Positions 1 through 12,500 of a DNA stretch of 64,000 nucleotides are shown piece by piece. The notes under the pieces are model-generated. The model searched no databases. It saw nothing but the letters and a program-made list of their open reading frames with translations, and had not been told where the DNA came from. Numbering within the stretch: position 1 is the stretch's first letter; every line of letters begins with the position of its first letter. The translations under genes and the position numbers were made by a program. The DNA is from Episyrphus balteatus (taxonomy: Eukaryota > Arthropoda > Insecta > Diptera > Syrphidae). The DNA lies in the NCBI RefSeq assembly GCF_945859705.1, contig NC_079134.1, positions 51,886,402-51,950,401 of the forward strand, read 5' to 3'.

Positions 1-28
1 CACAATAAAAAAAAGAAAAAATACTCAC

Positions 29-520
29 CGCTGTAGCAACATTTGGACAAGTAATTAAATCATCCAATGTGCCGTTTGTCTTCTCCGGAACAAAAAACCA
101 AGTGCGTGTTCCAAAATATGTTACTGTTTTATTCGGATGCCATTCAAGGTCCTCTTTGATTTTTGCTTCACGAAACACATAAGGACCCATTTGAACAAAG
201 TTAGGTTTAACATTGAGATTTTTAACTTGATCAGGATTTGTCCAGTTCCATAAATACATATGCATGTATATGGGAATGGGTGTAATATACCATTTGTCGT
301 AGGTTTTCGATGTCTTCGATAGGGGTAATTCCTTTTTTTTTTAATAAAAGAAAATGAGTATTTTAGAAGTCAGACATTTAATTAAACTAACATTGTAAAT
401 CATTGTACGAATTAATCCAGGCCAAAAGCAAATTGTCAGTATTCCAATGGCCAAAAAGGCAGTTCCTAGGGTGAAAACCCATATTTTCTGTTGAAGAACA
501 CTGCAGCACTTACAACACAT
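29..520 (-). CDS. croquemort-like CD36-family receptor, gene B (5' part, two exons)
   Basis: First two coding exons of a class B scavenger receptor that continues past the left edge. Exon 1 is 392-520: the ATG at 520 opens MCCKCC, a Cys-rich cytoplasmic start of the kind palmitoylated in CD36 proteins, followed by a first membrane segment of about 22 hydrophobic residues. It ends at a GTTAGT donor. Exon 2 is 29-331, after an AG acceptor at 332-333, and ends at a GTGAGT donor. It carries the family blocks LWNWTNP, VKPNFVQMGPYVFRE and RTWFF. The exons are 43 and 101 codons, both phase 0, exactly as in gene A. The closest family is croquemort, a plasma-membrane receptor used by fly haemocytes to take up apoptotic cells; that role is inferred from the family. 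Bases 1-28 are intron. An SNMP or emp-type relative is less likely because of the MCC(K/N)xC start. Confidence 0.9.
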
Positions 521-1380
521 TGTGAACAAAGTGATGTGGCTGCTGAAACTAAGAATTATGCCAACCCCGGATAATCACCATTTTCAAGATATTGTGGGGT
601 CGATAAGAATTTTAAAGTCTAGAGATATAGATTAGTGTTATGTGAAGAAATTGCTTGTTAATTACTGTTTAAACTTAATTGCTGCTTATCGTTGAGATAA
701 GCTGTGAATGAAAGCAAATACAGATTAACAAGTGGCAGTGGATGATAAGAATCTTGCAAAGTTAAGCCATTATATATGATCGGTTAGTTAATGGATCTGG
801 AGGGCCTTTTCAATCACCATAGCTTGTGTAAGAGGCTATGATGAAGGAGTATATACTTGAGGAATTTCTGAATTTTCGATAAGAGTTTGTGTTTTTTTTA
901 AACGAAAGCAAACTATGTATATATACATACATAGGGGAACCTGGGGACACATAATCCCCTGGGACCCTGGGAGACTTGATCCCTATGGTCTAAGTTCTTT
1001 TTTAAAATTTAAAACAGGCAACAAGTAAGCTTCCTCTGGTTTTAAACTTTAAACGTGATTTTTCTTATTGCCAACAAGAAATCTGTAGAAGGTGTTGAGT
1101 TTTCAAACCGAAAATTATTTTTTTTACACATAATGAACTTGTGTTTTATGAGTGAATGCCATATATTTATACATTTTTACGCTTTTTTATACATCGGAGC
1201 CTATTAATTTTGGTAGGTCCTTGCCAATTTACTTATTAAAATAAAGAAATGTTATTTTATCTTATTTCTTTTATACATAATCAGACACAAAGTAAAGTAT
1301 GTTTACACAAAAATTCACTTCATACGATAAAGGGAAACACGAAAAGCAATAACTTTTTCGGCCAAAAACGAATCTACTTC
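521..1380. other. intergenic, upstream of gene B
   Basis: AT-rich sequence 5' of gene B on the minus strand. It should hold the promoter, but I see no TATA/Inr pair I would defend and no coding signal longer than chance ORFs. Confidence 0.5.
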
Positions 1381-2120
1381 TATACTCTGTCCGATAAAAA
1401 TTGGCAGTACAGGGAAGATAGGGCATTTGCATCTCACTCTGCTTCACGCCTTCTGGATATGTCTATTACATAAAAAAGCTCACACAGCGATGCCGTATTA
1501 TCCGAAAAAAATGTTTCGAAAAGGTACCAGCGTTACCATTTTAACGAAAAAAAAATTTATTTTTCGTTTAACACCAAAATAACAAAACAAAAAATTCACT
1601 CATTTAAAACACAGCCAGACCCCAAGCAAGGGTAAACTATTTTTCCTGTTGAAATGTTAAAATGCATGTCAAAATGTTGACATTAATTGTTTTCCTTCAT
1701 ACACAAAATAAAAAACAAACAGCCACCAACACCACGACAACACATAATGCTTTTTTTCATTTTAAAAACTTGAAAAAGCATTAATCCTGAAAGCTCTTTC
1801 AGAAAAATAATAGAAAAAGGAGTAGTATATGAAGGAAGTTTACCAATGGTAACTCTTATGTATTGTAAATACTTTTAATAAAAAAGTTTTATCATTGAGT
1901 TTCATTCTGCCACAGATCGTGTGGCAGATCGGTCATAGGAGGGTGTACTTCGCTTAGTAAAGAAATTACAACAACAATGCCATGGCGCGTCTGTGGTTTT
2001 CTTGTGTGTTTCAGGGGCATATTTTTCGTGAATTGCTTTTTGGCAGTCGTTAGGTCCCACTGATTTTGAAAAAGCTCTCCCATAAGGCCTGTACTGCCAA
2101 TTTTTATCGGACAGAGTATA
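1381..2120. mobile_element. non-autonomous inverted-repeat element, copy 1
   Basis: The first 33 bases (TATACTCTGTCCGATAAAAA...) reappear as an exact reverse complement at 2088-2120, so the terminal inverted repeats are perfect. TA flanks fit a Tc1/mariner-type insertion. A second, shorter copy in opposite orientation lies at 11251-11551. The shared parts are 1381-1510 and about 1955-2120. The 445 bases between them are absent from copy 2, so they are either ancestral sequence or a later insertion. No transposase is encoded. Confidence 0.85.
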
Positions 2121-2252
2121 GTTAGATTGTTTTTACAAAAGAGGAAGCATTTCTGAGCTTGGTCTTAATAAAAACCTCTTTATTTATTAGGTCTATTGTA
2201 TACCTACTTATTTTGTAACAGAATGCATATCAAATGATTCTATTTTCAGGTG

Positions 2253-2597
2253 CTATTTTGAATATTTTGCATCCTTTGAAGACGCATTTTTATTAAATTC
2301 GGCTTCCCTCTCCCAATTCTGTTTCAATTCTTTTCGAATTGATTCAAAGGACTGAGCTCTTTGAGTTTGCTATGCGTTCGCAGCTTCCCTTTTTATTTTT
2401 ACTTTCTCCTCCAAAACCTTCCATGGGCCGTTTTTCTTTTGGAGGCTCCAGTGATTCTTGTTTCCTGAGCTTGGACTTAAGAAGAGCTTGCTGATAATAT
2501 TAGTGCTGGTTCTTGTCATTGTGAAGTGAAAGTCTTCAACTTCTTGCTAATCTTTATATTCCTCAGGAGCTACAAGGTGTTGTTCGCTGTTCGCCAT
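2253..2597 (-). pseudogene. decayed ORF of unknown family
   Basis: From an ATG at 2597 the minus strand reads 114 codons to a TAG, with only two in-frame stops. Both are TAG, each one base change from CAG or AAG. The translation is charged and lysine/glutamate-rich (for example SFESIRKELKQNWEREAEF, probably a helix). The region is less AT-rich than its surroundings. I do not recognise the family. It could be the C-terminal part of a transposon accessory protein or a retro-copied host fragment. Confidence 0.45.
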
Positions 2598-3549
2598 TTC
2601 CAAATCTTGAAATTGGGGGACTTTTGGTTTTTTTTTTCGACTAGTATTAAAAACAAAGTATATTTAATGCGCATATTTTGTATTAATTATTTTTAAACAT
2701 ACGTACATAATGCGTCGTAAAAAAAATGAACTTCTTATCCAAAAAGTGTCACAACGTTTTGTTGAGATCGATCTGATTTCTTGAAATCTCAAAAAATGTA
2801 CTGAAAAGTGAGAAAAGAGCGTTAGCGTTAGCTCATGTTTATGCGTAGATATATGACCCAATGACTCATCTTTTAATTTTCTGCTGCAGTTTCTTATACA
2901 AATATTCGTTATAATCTTTTAATTTAAAACAATTATTTTTTTTTGTATTATTTATTTATTTTTTTATATATTATTCTGATTGTAACCAGCCAATAACCAT
3001 TTTTCCTTTTTCTTGGACTACTGTGAAAAATTAAATTAGAAAACATTTTATCAGAAGAAAACAATGAACGTCTGCAAGTCCCACTCAAAAGAATGACTAT
3101 TCATATTAAATGTTAAATCCCCCAAAAATATATGGCTGTTATTTATTATACCTAATCTATGTAAGATATAGGTACATTATGTTTTATGGGAATAGAGAAA
3201 GAGCACATGATTGGAAAAAATCAGGTAATTGAAATTAGAAATTCCATTAGATCGAATATTTGTGATATTTTTTCTGAGTCACTAATCACTTTACCTATAA
3301 CATGCAAATGTAATCGTGTTAATCTAAGCACTACTCGTTACCGTTTATAGCTTCTTGCATTGAATAGCAGATATAGCACACAGTTTTTTAATCTTCAAAT
3401 TTTTATATTTTTCGATCAAAGGTTATGAGAGAAAGAATTAATTTTGTGTTCTTTTTGATTTCGAAAAACACACTTGCTTAGCTAAGATTATAGACTCGTG
3501 TTGGTGTTATAAGTTGAAATATGTACCTACATGTACAAGTACATAGGTA
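2598..3549. other. AT-rich spacer, nothing recognised
   Basis: Homopolymer-rich sequence between the decayed ORF and the Tc1 element, without coding signal or obvious repeats. Confidence 0.5.
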
Positions 3550-5187
3550 TAGTGCTGCTAAAAACATTCCGGATTTTTTTGTAATTTTCATCAATTGAAA
3601 TTTTATAACACAAAACTGGAACAATATATTGTTTTAATATTTTTTCTAGATCATTAATATATCAGTCAAGGAATTTGAACACAAATTAATGTTCTTTAAT
3701 ACATTCAAAAATTTTAAAAATTGAAAAATGAAGGAAAGGCAGAATTTCGTCTGTGCAAAACTAACCGGATTTTTTAAGGATTTCAATTTTCGCTGTTGAT
3801 GCAACGGTTTTAAGCGTCACTTCTGTAAAATGTTTGTTTGCAGTGACAAACAAAATTGTTAGCTTTGTGAATTGTATAAATTACTTAATGGAATAACGGA
3901 AAAAACGCATTATTGTCGCAAAATTCGAAACTGAGTCGTAGAACACTTTCAAGCCGAAATAAAACATAATGTTATCCCTTTGGAGTGTTGTAAATTGCAA
4001 CGTCAAGTGAATATGATATCGTCAAAAAGTAAAAAAGAGAAAAATCAGTTGAAGCAGATCAGTTGGGTGGATGCCCAACAAAATATCCTTAAAAAGTGAA
4101 TAAAGAATTTTTTGATAAAAGATCCCTTTGCGGCTTCTTAAACGATTTGTGAGGAGCTTAATCTGCCTTCAACATCAAGTACAGTAAAGAAGGCTTTCAG
4201 AGACTTGGTCTTAATCTCTCTCCACTCGGATAAAGGCCATTCTTTAATACTAAGCATTGTCTAAAAAAGTTGGCAATTAAAGGATCTTTAAATTTTAAAA
4301 TAAAAATACTTCATCATGGTTTTATTTACAAAAAATCATCTCAATTGCTCGATAACAAAACGGAAAAATATGTTTTTCAATGATAAAAGCAATTTTAACT
4401 TGGTCTATTCCGATTGTAAATTGGCAGCCAGGCTCTCAAACATGGACATGTTTAAAACCAAAAAAATATGCTCCCTACCGTGAACACAGCAGAGGATTAG
4501 TGATGGTTTGGGGGTTCTTTCAGCTATAGGCTCTACCCCGTTACACAGAATCAACAGATTTATGGATCATTTTCAGAATGGAAAGATGTTGGAGTCGATA
4601 ATGGCTCCATAAAAGGAGAAAGAAGTGCCTTTACATTGGCTCTTCCTGCAAGTTATGATGCCAAAAAATTTTAAAAGCTCGTAAAACAGCACTTCGGGGT
4701 AGACAATACTCCTGGCTTGGAATAGCCGGAACAATTTATCCGACCGAACCCGATTGAAAATTTGTGGGCAATCTTTAAGTGACAGGTAGAGAAGAAATAG
4801 CACACCTCAGCAACTAACGTACTTGCAGCTTTGAAAAATGACTAGGAGCATATTCCTAGTTCTATTTTAAATAATTTGGCCGAGTCCAAGCCTCGTTGGT
4901 GCCAAGCAGTTTTCGCAAACAAAGGTTTCTAAGCAAAATATTAACTTTGAACATTAACATTATTAAATCCGGTTAGTTTTTCACAGCTGAAATTCTGGCT
5001 TTACTTCATTTTTTAATTTTTAAATTTTTTGTATGTGTTAAAGATCATTATTTTTTGTTGAAATTGCTTAACTGATATATGAACGATCTAGAAAAAATAT
5101 CAAAACAATATGTTGTTCCAGGTTTGTGTTATAAAATTTTATTTGATGAAAATGACAAAAAAATCCGGAATGTTTTTAGCAGCACTG
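3550..5187 (+). mobile_element. Tc1-like transposon with long terminal inverted repeats
   Basis: TA dinucleotides at 3548-3549 and 5188-5189 flank a 1638-bp element. Its two ends are inverted repeats of about 130 bp, roughly 90% identical, beginning (T/C)AGTGCTGCTAAAAACATTCC. The interior holds a broken Tc1 transposase on the plus strand. Long repeats and TA duplication are typical of Tc1/mariner elements. Decay of both the ORF and the repeats indicates an old insertion. Confidence 0.88.
4020..4933 (+). pseudogene. Tc1-like transposase relic
   Basis: Broken DDE transposase of the element at 3550-5187. Recognisable blocks in order: a helix-turn-helix-like start near 4020; GLVMVWGFF near 4497, the VMVWG block of Tc1 proteins; RPNPIENLWAIFK near 4740-4780, matching the NPIENLW block that precedes the last catalytic acid; and ESKPRWCQAVFANKGF at 4880-4930, the C-terminal block. 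Several stops and frameshifts separate them, so no product is expected. Confidence 0.8.
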
Positions 5188-5268
5188 TATGTTGGAAGTC
5201 AAAGTTCGCAACTATTGAGAGGATAGAGGAACGACATACGGGAGGAATGTACCAAAAAGCTAGAGTGT

Positions 5269-5945
5269 TTAGATGGAATCAAGACAAGGAAAAAATTTTA
5301 TCGGACTGAGGTTTCTATTCCCCTCCCGTTTACCTGGGAGGGGAAATTTTATTTCCTTTGAAATGCAAGGCATATCCAAGACAATTGAAATTTGACTCGC
5401 ATTTACTGCACCACCTCTTCTTTTTCCTATTTTTAAAACCTTGAATGGTTCTTTGTCATCTAAAGAATATTTAAAAGACACCTCACTGATACTTTTTGTG
5501 TAGTGTAACCTGCTAACAGCATTCCAGGAAAATTTACTACCATCTTTACCCATTCTTTTCCAGGAAAACTTAGACTTGGACAGTTTTGAAAAACCATAAA
5601 AATCTTCCTATTTCATTTCTATGGCTTCCATTTTTGTTATTACCGAAATGAAGAACTGATAGCAGTCTCTTGGTGTTTCTATATTCCGCTCGATAAGAGC
5701 ACGATCGCTGTCGTACTCCATGTGTGTATGACCTGGTTCGAGGAACTTATGATCTATTCGATCAATTTCTTCTGAGTCCAGCAGAAATAAAATAACCATT
5801 GCAGCTACGAACGAATATTTGTTCTGTCCAGAGCAAGAATTACTGTTAGATATTATTTCCTTAGCTTCTTCTGGAATCGTACTAAAAGCTTGTAAAACCA
5901 AGATGAAACTTCATTCCAACCACGGCACGCTATTCCTTCATGTCA
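5269..5945 (-). pseudogene. fragment of a DUF7869-like mobile-element protein
   Basis: Read on the minus strand, about 5945 down to 5608 gives a segment with a CRGWNEVSSC-like lead, a hydrophobic run, and HKFLEPGHTHMEYDSD followed by ALIERN. That K-F-L-x-x-G-H-T-x-M-x-x-D-x-x-x-x-x-I-E signature recurs in large dispersed insect ORFs (DUF7869-type, as I recall). A second reading frame at 5269-5553 continues the homology but is shifted. The piece is truncated at both ends and carries no functional start. The family's activity is not known to me. Confidence 0.55.
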
Positions 5946-6099
5946 CATAAAACATTTTGCTGCATCGACTCATGAACAGTTAAATTGAACGTTCAAAGTT
6001 GTCTTTTATAGAAATTTATAGAGTTTCTTAAGAACGGCGTCGGCAAGCACTGCTGTAGCTTAAATTTTACATCAATATGTAAGATAAACATCGAAAATA

Positions 6100-7122
6100 C
6101 ACTGCCGGTCACTTGAATACGACCAGTGCTTGGCAATAATTCAATTTGGTTTTTTTTCGGACACTGTTGCAACATTTGTTTGAGACCAACACCACTTTTA
6201 CGACACAATATTCAGCTTTGTTGTTAAGAAAAAACAGACCTCTACAAAATATCATTCTTTTTAAAAACAAAACAAAAAAAAGAAAACGTTAGCGTATATC
6301 TTTATCAAAAAACACTCATTTATTTTAGCTCATCTGAATACATCCAGTAGCTTTGATACAGCTATATTAACAAATTTAATAAATAAGTTGTTTCTGCAAC
6401 TTCACATAACAGAATACCTTTAAATAATCATTTGGCTATAATGGTATGCAATTTCTAATAATGAGTACTTCCGGCTTGGATCTTGAAAACTAGTAAAAAA
6501 AATAAGGAAAGGCCTTTTCTAATGCTCCAACATAGGAGATAGCGTTCATTTTTGAAGAGAAAAACTGTAGCTGAGACGCAATAAAATGAAATAGCTCTCA
6601 AAACCATAACTCCATCCTCACAGCTGTGAAAATGATTCAATTTGTGCTTTTCTTTTCTGGAATCGTGATAATAATAATTATAACCATCAGGGCCTTTCAT
6701 ATTGAATTTTTTTTTCATCCCAGAAAACAACTTGATGCCAGATGCCACTCGTTTTTCCACATCATATGGATGTGACTAAAAAGTAGAAGTGCCTTTTTTG
6801 CGATTAGATGATAGTGGTGTTTTTTTTGCAGTTTGTATCTCCGCAAATGATCAGCATGATCAGATGACCAATAGCAACCACAAATTGATTGCTTTGATAC
6901 ATTCTACTGAGCTTAACAAAAAACAAGTATTTTTTAACTAGGCCTACGTGAAATGTGTTTTCTTAATGAATGGTATTTACTAGAGTTTTGATTTTTCTAA
7001 GGGATTAAGCTGAATATGTCTTACAATTGTTGTTAGTTTAAAACAGGAGCTGCCATTCTGTTGGAAGAAAACTTAACTTGAATTTTTGCAAATCACTGGA
7101 CATATTCAAGTGACCGGCAGTG
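6100..7122 (-). mobile_element. Tc1/mariner element, 1 kb, decayed
   Basis: TA at 6098-6099 and 7123-7124 flank inverted ends that start CACTGCCGGTCACTTGAATA and match over about 30 of the first 35 bases. The transposase relic at 6455-6760 lies inside on the minus strand. At about 1 kb the copy is shorter than a full Tc1 element (about 1.6 kb), so it has an internal deletion. Confidence 0.87.
6455..6760 (-). pseudogene. Tc1-like transposase fragment
   Basis: One open frame reads KKFNMKGPDGYNYYYHD, RKEKHKLNHFHSCEDGVM, then VLRAISFY. This corresponds to the Tc1 region DE-K-FNLDGPDG ... GGGSVMVWGAIS, which contains the first catalytic Asp. Here that position reads SGMKKKF rather than SDEKKF, so the acid is lost. 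Only about 100 codons survive, and upstream and downstream blocks are degraded. Confidence 0.8.
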
Positions 7123-8230
7123 TAGTTTTCATCAAAATTTGTTATTGAAATTTTTAAATTTTGAGGCAATGAAATCTGTAGGTATTTACCTCTACATATA
7201 ATGCGCATTAGTGCTCAGAAATCAAAAATATAAATATGAACTTATAGTTCTTTTTTTTAAATTTTATACTTCGAAAAATCGATTGCTAGCCACCTCTTTA
7301 CTATATTCACCAAAGACCAAATATAAGCTCTTAATATTAATGGGAGGATCCTCCGCTTCGCAGTTTTCAATTTTTACATCAATCTTATATCAGAAAAAAA
7401 AATGTTTTACCTACCGACTTTTTAGCAAATTTCTTTGCATATTCTTGTGGGAAATTGAACGCTCTACAAAAAAGGTTGTACCTACACACTTTTTCGTGTA
7501 TCTAACCGTTTAAAAGATAATCGAGGTCCAAAGTTTGAGAAAATCATAAAAAAATCGTTTTTGTTCTAAATTTTGTACCAAATTGAAAATTTTGAATACA
7601 CGCAACACATATTCTTCTAGCAAACAGATTGCTCTTAGAAGAAGGACTTTTTTCATTAATCTAAACATTTGAAAGATATTCGAGGTCAAAGTTAAAAAAA
7701 ATTAAAAACACATTTTTACTTCTACAATTTAGCAAGATGTATTCTTGTAGGTGCTCAAACGTTCTACAAAAAAGGAAAACGTTTGTTATTTTCTCTTCTA
7801 TAAGTAAATCTTATTTCAGTAAAATAAAACAGAAAAAATATCGATACATATGTATTTATTTTATTTTTTATTAGAATATGAATCTAAAAATAATACAATG
7901 GCTTTTAATCAATCAAAAATCAAATAATAAAATTCACTGAAATTTATTTTTAGGGTACAAGGAAAATCAGTGTTTTTATCATTGCAGAAAAGGTATCTTC
8001 TTATGTTGTTTCAAATTTGTTTGTTTACCAGAATTATACCACAAGCTTAAGTTTTTTTCGGTTATAACATACATATATAAGTTACTCTAATAAACTCACT
8101 GATAAAAAAATAGTTATCAATGAAAATGATTTTTTGTTATCCTCCAATCCTTTTTAATTATAGACAAGACTACTCTTTGCCTAGACCGTAGTTTTCGTAT
8201 TTACTTTTTAATTTCTCGTACTTTCCTTGC
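7123..8230. other. AT-rich spacer with imperfect internal repeats
   Basis: Between about 7450 and 7790 a phrase resembling TTCTACAAAAAAGG, followed some 60 bases later by AAAGATATTCGAGGTC, recurs two to three times with divergence. This looks like a degraded tandem or dispersed repeat. No coding signal is convincing. Confidence 0.4.
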
Positions 8231-8625
8231 TTAGATAAAAATTTCTTGATATTGCCTTGTGCTTGTTGATTCGCTAAGCAACCATAATTTGAAAACAATC
8301 ATTGATTTCTCAACAGAAAGTTGTCGTGTCCCATTGCATGACGAAGTGTTGAGCTTTTCATTCAAAGAATTAATAACAACTGGCTGAAGCTCGAAAAATC
8401 GATCCGTGTTATTTTTTTGAATAAGGCTTTTGTCATTTATATGCAAGCTAATCGAAATTACATCAAATCTATTCCGACTCATCGTTTTACCCATCCAACG
8501 AAACTTCCAAATCCAAACTTTCAATCGAGAAGTATCTCCAGCTAGGTTGTTTTTGGTATCCCATACAGAAGTTTATTCCTATGAAAACCAGGAACTCAAA
8601 GCCCACCCTACTTCAAATCCAACAC
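8231..8625 (-). pseudogene. piggyBac-like transposase fragment
   Basis: The minus strand reads EFLVFIGINFCMGYQKQPS (8590 region), then after a frame change MSRNRFDVISISLHINDKS, then NTDRFFELQPVV and RQLSVEKSMIVFK. These follow the order of the central piggyBac/PGBD DDE domain: the F-hG-hhhMG block, the MSRNRF-x-x-I-x-x-x-LH block, the D-x-hh-K-h-x-P block, and L-S-h-D-E-x-M-h-x-F-K. The Asp of the last block is lost (SVEKSM). No terminal repeats were found nearby, so this is an isolated relic. Confidence 0.75.
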
Positions 8626-9435
8626 TCGCGATTTGATTTTTCTTTGCTTGACTGCATCCTGGAAGGTTATACAAAATTTCGTCGTCATCAACCAATCAAG
8701 CTCTTCTTGAAGCATACAAGTGTCCAGAGCTTAAGAGAGTTTGAAAAATTTAAACGTACTGTTTCAATTTCCACCATATAACAGTTCATAAATTCTCATA
8801 AATGATTTTTATGACTGAAATTTATGGGGCGACAGATTTTTCTGACATCACCTTAAGGCTTAAGGTCCAACTATAATAGGCATGAGCTCGCATGGGCTTA
8901 TGTCGGTCAGTCGTTCATTTCTTTGTACTATTTTTCTCTTGGCACAGTTGGTAGAAAAAGTCGACATCTTCGGGGCTTTTCAAATTTTTAATGCTTCGGA
9001 AAATAGTACATATTTAATCAAAATATCGCACGGTTCACAGCCCAACCTTCTAAAAATCCGAAAGGGAGTTTAAAGTTCCAATCGATCCGAAAAGACCTTA
9101 ATTTTACTACAAAAAAAAATTATTAATTAAAATAGCTTACCAACTAGAAATCATCCGGTGTTTTATATGCTGGCCAGATGTCAAAATTAAATTAAAATTT
9201 TGGTTTTTTTTTAATAATAATTTTGACTTTCAAATCGAATTCCGGATTATACAAAAACTTCATCAAACTGTTTGATTAAATTAAATTATTTGTTTTTGTT
9301 TTGTTTGTTGAGTTTAAATGGTATTTAAACACACTGGAGTACTGCGTCCGACCGCGTACTACAGGCTTGTTACATAAAATGCCTTAAACTGAATGGTATT
9401 TAATGAAATGAATAAACGGTATTTTGTTGGAGTTT
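8626..9435. other. spacer downstream of gene A
   Basis: No gene recognised. The stretch contains poly-A/T runs and short chance ORFs on both strands. Confidence 0.45.
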
Positions 9436-9441
9436 TTTATT
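9436..9441 (-). promoter_or_regulatory. candidate poly(A) signal of gene A
   Basis: AATAAA on the minus strand about 100 nt after the gene A stop codon, inside a T-rich stretch. In such AT-rich DNA the motif alone is weak evidence; its position is what suggests it. Confidence 0.4.
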
Positions 9442-9542
9442 TTTATATTATATTATATTTATACTACAAATACGAGTATCTTACACAGTTTTTCATTAAT
9501 TGAAATGAGATATCAAACAGTTTTTTTGGTACAAAAATAAGA

Positions 9543-12500
9543 TTATGATTTGTGTTTTAGAATTTTATCTCTTCCTCTATACCCCCTCCATTTGTTTGTA
9601 TGAGTCCAATATATTGCCAAAGTGATGAGAAGTATTCCTATTACTAATATAACAATTCCACATCCAATTGCAATAGCTGAAGATTTGAAAAAAAACTGAA
9701 AGAAAAGAAAATGTTGCATTCATTAAAAGAAATTTGAATCAATAAAATATTAGAATGTAATTTAAGGGACCAGATTATTTGCTTTGGTTATTTACAAAAA
9801 AACACAAAAACATACAAGTTTGTTTTTTTAGTCAAGCCTTTTGTGAAAGTCTTCGTGGGGTAGCAAGTCAAAAAGCTCAACTTGAAAGTACTCTTTTATT
9901 GAGTACTACCAATGACGCTTGTATCACCAAGTGCACGATTGTGTTGCTAAGTTGCCTCACTAATTGTACCTATTATGTATACGAAAGGAAATTAAAATAT
10001 GAAGAATTAACTACGTTTATTGTAAACGTTATTATTTTTATACGCCTATTAAAATTGTAATTATTATATTTGTGAATAATATTATGAGGTAGTTTTCATT
10101 AAGCTGATGTGCTACTTGAAAAACGTTATAAATAAATAAATTAATTAAATGGTTCAAAGAAATATTTGCTAAAGAGGTAAACAGAATCGTAAGGGCATAA
10201 GTTATACATTTGTAGAAAAAAATATTTATTTTAACTGGATTAAAAGTAAAAACTTTTGATGATAGTTTTTTTAAATCTATAAATATCTAATAAATACAAT
10301 ACAGTTACATACATACACGAACGAAAAAATCAGATGGTTTTTTACAATCTTTGCTACATTTTTCGGGTCATAATCATGCATACGAATTTAGTTAACTGGG
10401 CGATGTACAAACATTGTTTTTTAGTAGGGTTCAATTAGATCTATCCTAGTTTCATCTGTCCATAAAACTCATTCCCTAAAGCATTTTATTTTCCCTGAAA
10501 CTTTCTTCTCATTGCTGAAGCTATTACATTTAAGCTTAGGTTACAGACCTTGGCTTCAGTCGATCACTAGTATTTTCAGCAATTTGTCTTGGTTTTCCTC
10601 CTTTTTCTAGGTAATCGTTAAATTCGAGGCAATTATGAATTGAGAACAATCAACCGGTCTCTTCATTGTTTTATAACTGTTTCCTTCAATGAAGTTTACG
10701 GTCCATTTTTGCTAGTTGCCAATGCACTTGCTCCCATTTATTACTTTGCACGTCACTGTATTTACTAAGCAGACATTTTTTATTGTTAACTGAAGAGCAC
10801 GAAAGTTACCGGTGAGTCAAAATGCACACTTTTTTAACATCGATAACAATAGTGTACTTGAGGTAACTACACCTAATTAATTTATTCATTTATGTGTATT
10901 TGTATATATATTTTAAGAGATTGTTTACGCTATAAAAAGTATAATTTTGAGATAGTACCTAAGTACATACTTCCCTTTTTTTAATATTACGATTATGAGT
11001 AACTAAGCAAGTAGTTAAGTTGCGTTTTTAAATTTAAGTAATAAAATACCCCTTGTGGATTGGCTTATCTCATTTATTACTTGAAATAACATTGTTTTGA
11101 TGTCTTAAACATGCAAAACAAATGATAAAATAATATTGTTTAAGTTTAATTATATTAAATTTGGATTATTGGTTTGACCCTAATTATCTCTAGAAAACAA
11201 GTACTTGATCAGTTCATTGGAGCGCTAAACCACTCTTTTTTCGAAGAGTCTACACTCTGCCCGATAAAAATTGGCAGTACAGGCCTTATAGGAGAGCTTT
11301 TTCAAAATCAATGGGACCTAACGATTGCTAAAAAGCAATTCACGAACAATATGCTCCTGAAACACACAAGAACAACACAGAGATGCGCCATGGCATTGTT
11401 GTTGTTATTTCTTTATTATATTTTTTTCGGATAATACGGCATCGCTGTGTGAGCTTTTTTATGTGATAGACATATCCAGAAGGCGTGAAGCAGAGTGAGA
11501 TGCAAATGTCCTATCTTCTCTGTACTGCCAATTTTTATCGTATAGAGTATAATGTACGTCAAAAGCATTCAGTACATCAAAAATTAAGTACATAAGTAAA
11601 CAAAGATTATAATTTAATATCTTACCCTTATTAGTTTGGCGAAGCTTTCGTTAAGATCTCCTCGATCTGAGATTATTACCAATGGTGCATAAAATTCATT
11701 AATGTCCTTCATCACACTTAAAAAAATTTTAAAGAATTATTTATCAACAAATACAAATTTTTATGTATAAGGATTTACTCAATTGAATCGTCTGGTTCCA
11801 TAAGCATATTAATCTGCATATTAGCATTGCCATTTAAGGGTGTTCCCAATCGTGGTTCCATTATTATATAGAAATCATGTTCCTGTGGATCAGGTTGCAT
11901 TCCTGTTATGCCGTCGGTATAACTAGGATCAGCATTTAAGAAATGTGGTAGTGATAGATATAAAGGAGCTCCCAGCAAACATGAACTCATGTCAATTACC
12001 CCAGTTGGAGGGCATACTTCATCCTTTTCCGAACAGAAACATTTCATATTCGGATATAGTTGTCCATTATCAAATGACTGATCATTCGTTGAATATTTTA
12101 TTGTTTCTATCCCACGATAATTGATTCTTTCACTAGGGAATAATTTTATGGAACGACAAGTATCTGGGATAAAAACCGAGACACTATCTTCAGGTATTCG
12201 TTTGGGTGCAAATATATCGCCAGTACTTCCATTTATGTGCCCACATTCACCTTTAAAGGCATACGACTGATTACTTCCCTGCCATTCAGCTAGTTCACCT
12301 AACAACGATAGATTTGTCTGTCCTGTATGGATGGTATACGTTCCTTCGTAGGTTTTCGATGCATTTCGTAAATATAATAATCCAAACTTTTCTAATGGGA
12401 ACGAGATGATTTCGGTCAGAAAGAGCGCTGCAAATTCTGTCAAAGGATCATCGAAGCCCTTAAACAGCCATTTTTCGGCTGTTTTGTTTGCTGCCAACAT

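Noticed and set aside
9779..10060. 93-codon plus-strand ORF in intron 4 of gene A
   Set aside because: No recognisable family, lies antisense in an intron, and is within chance length for this window.
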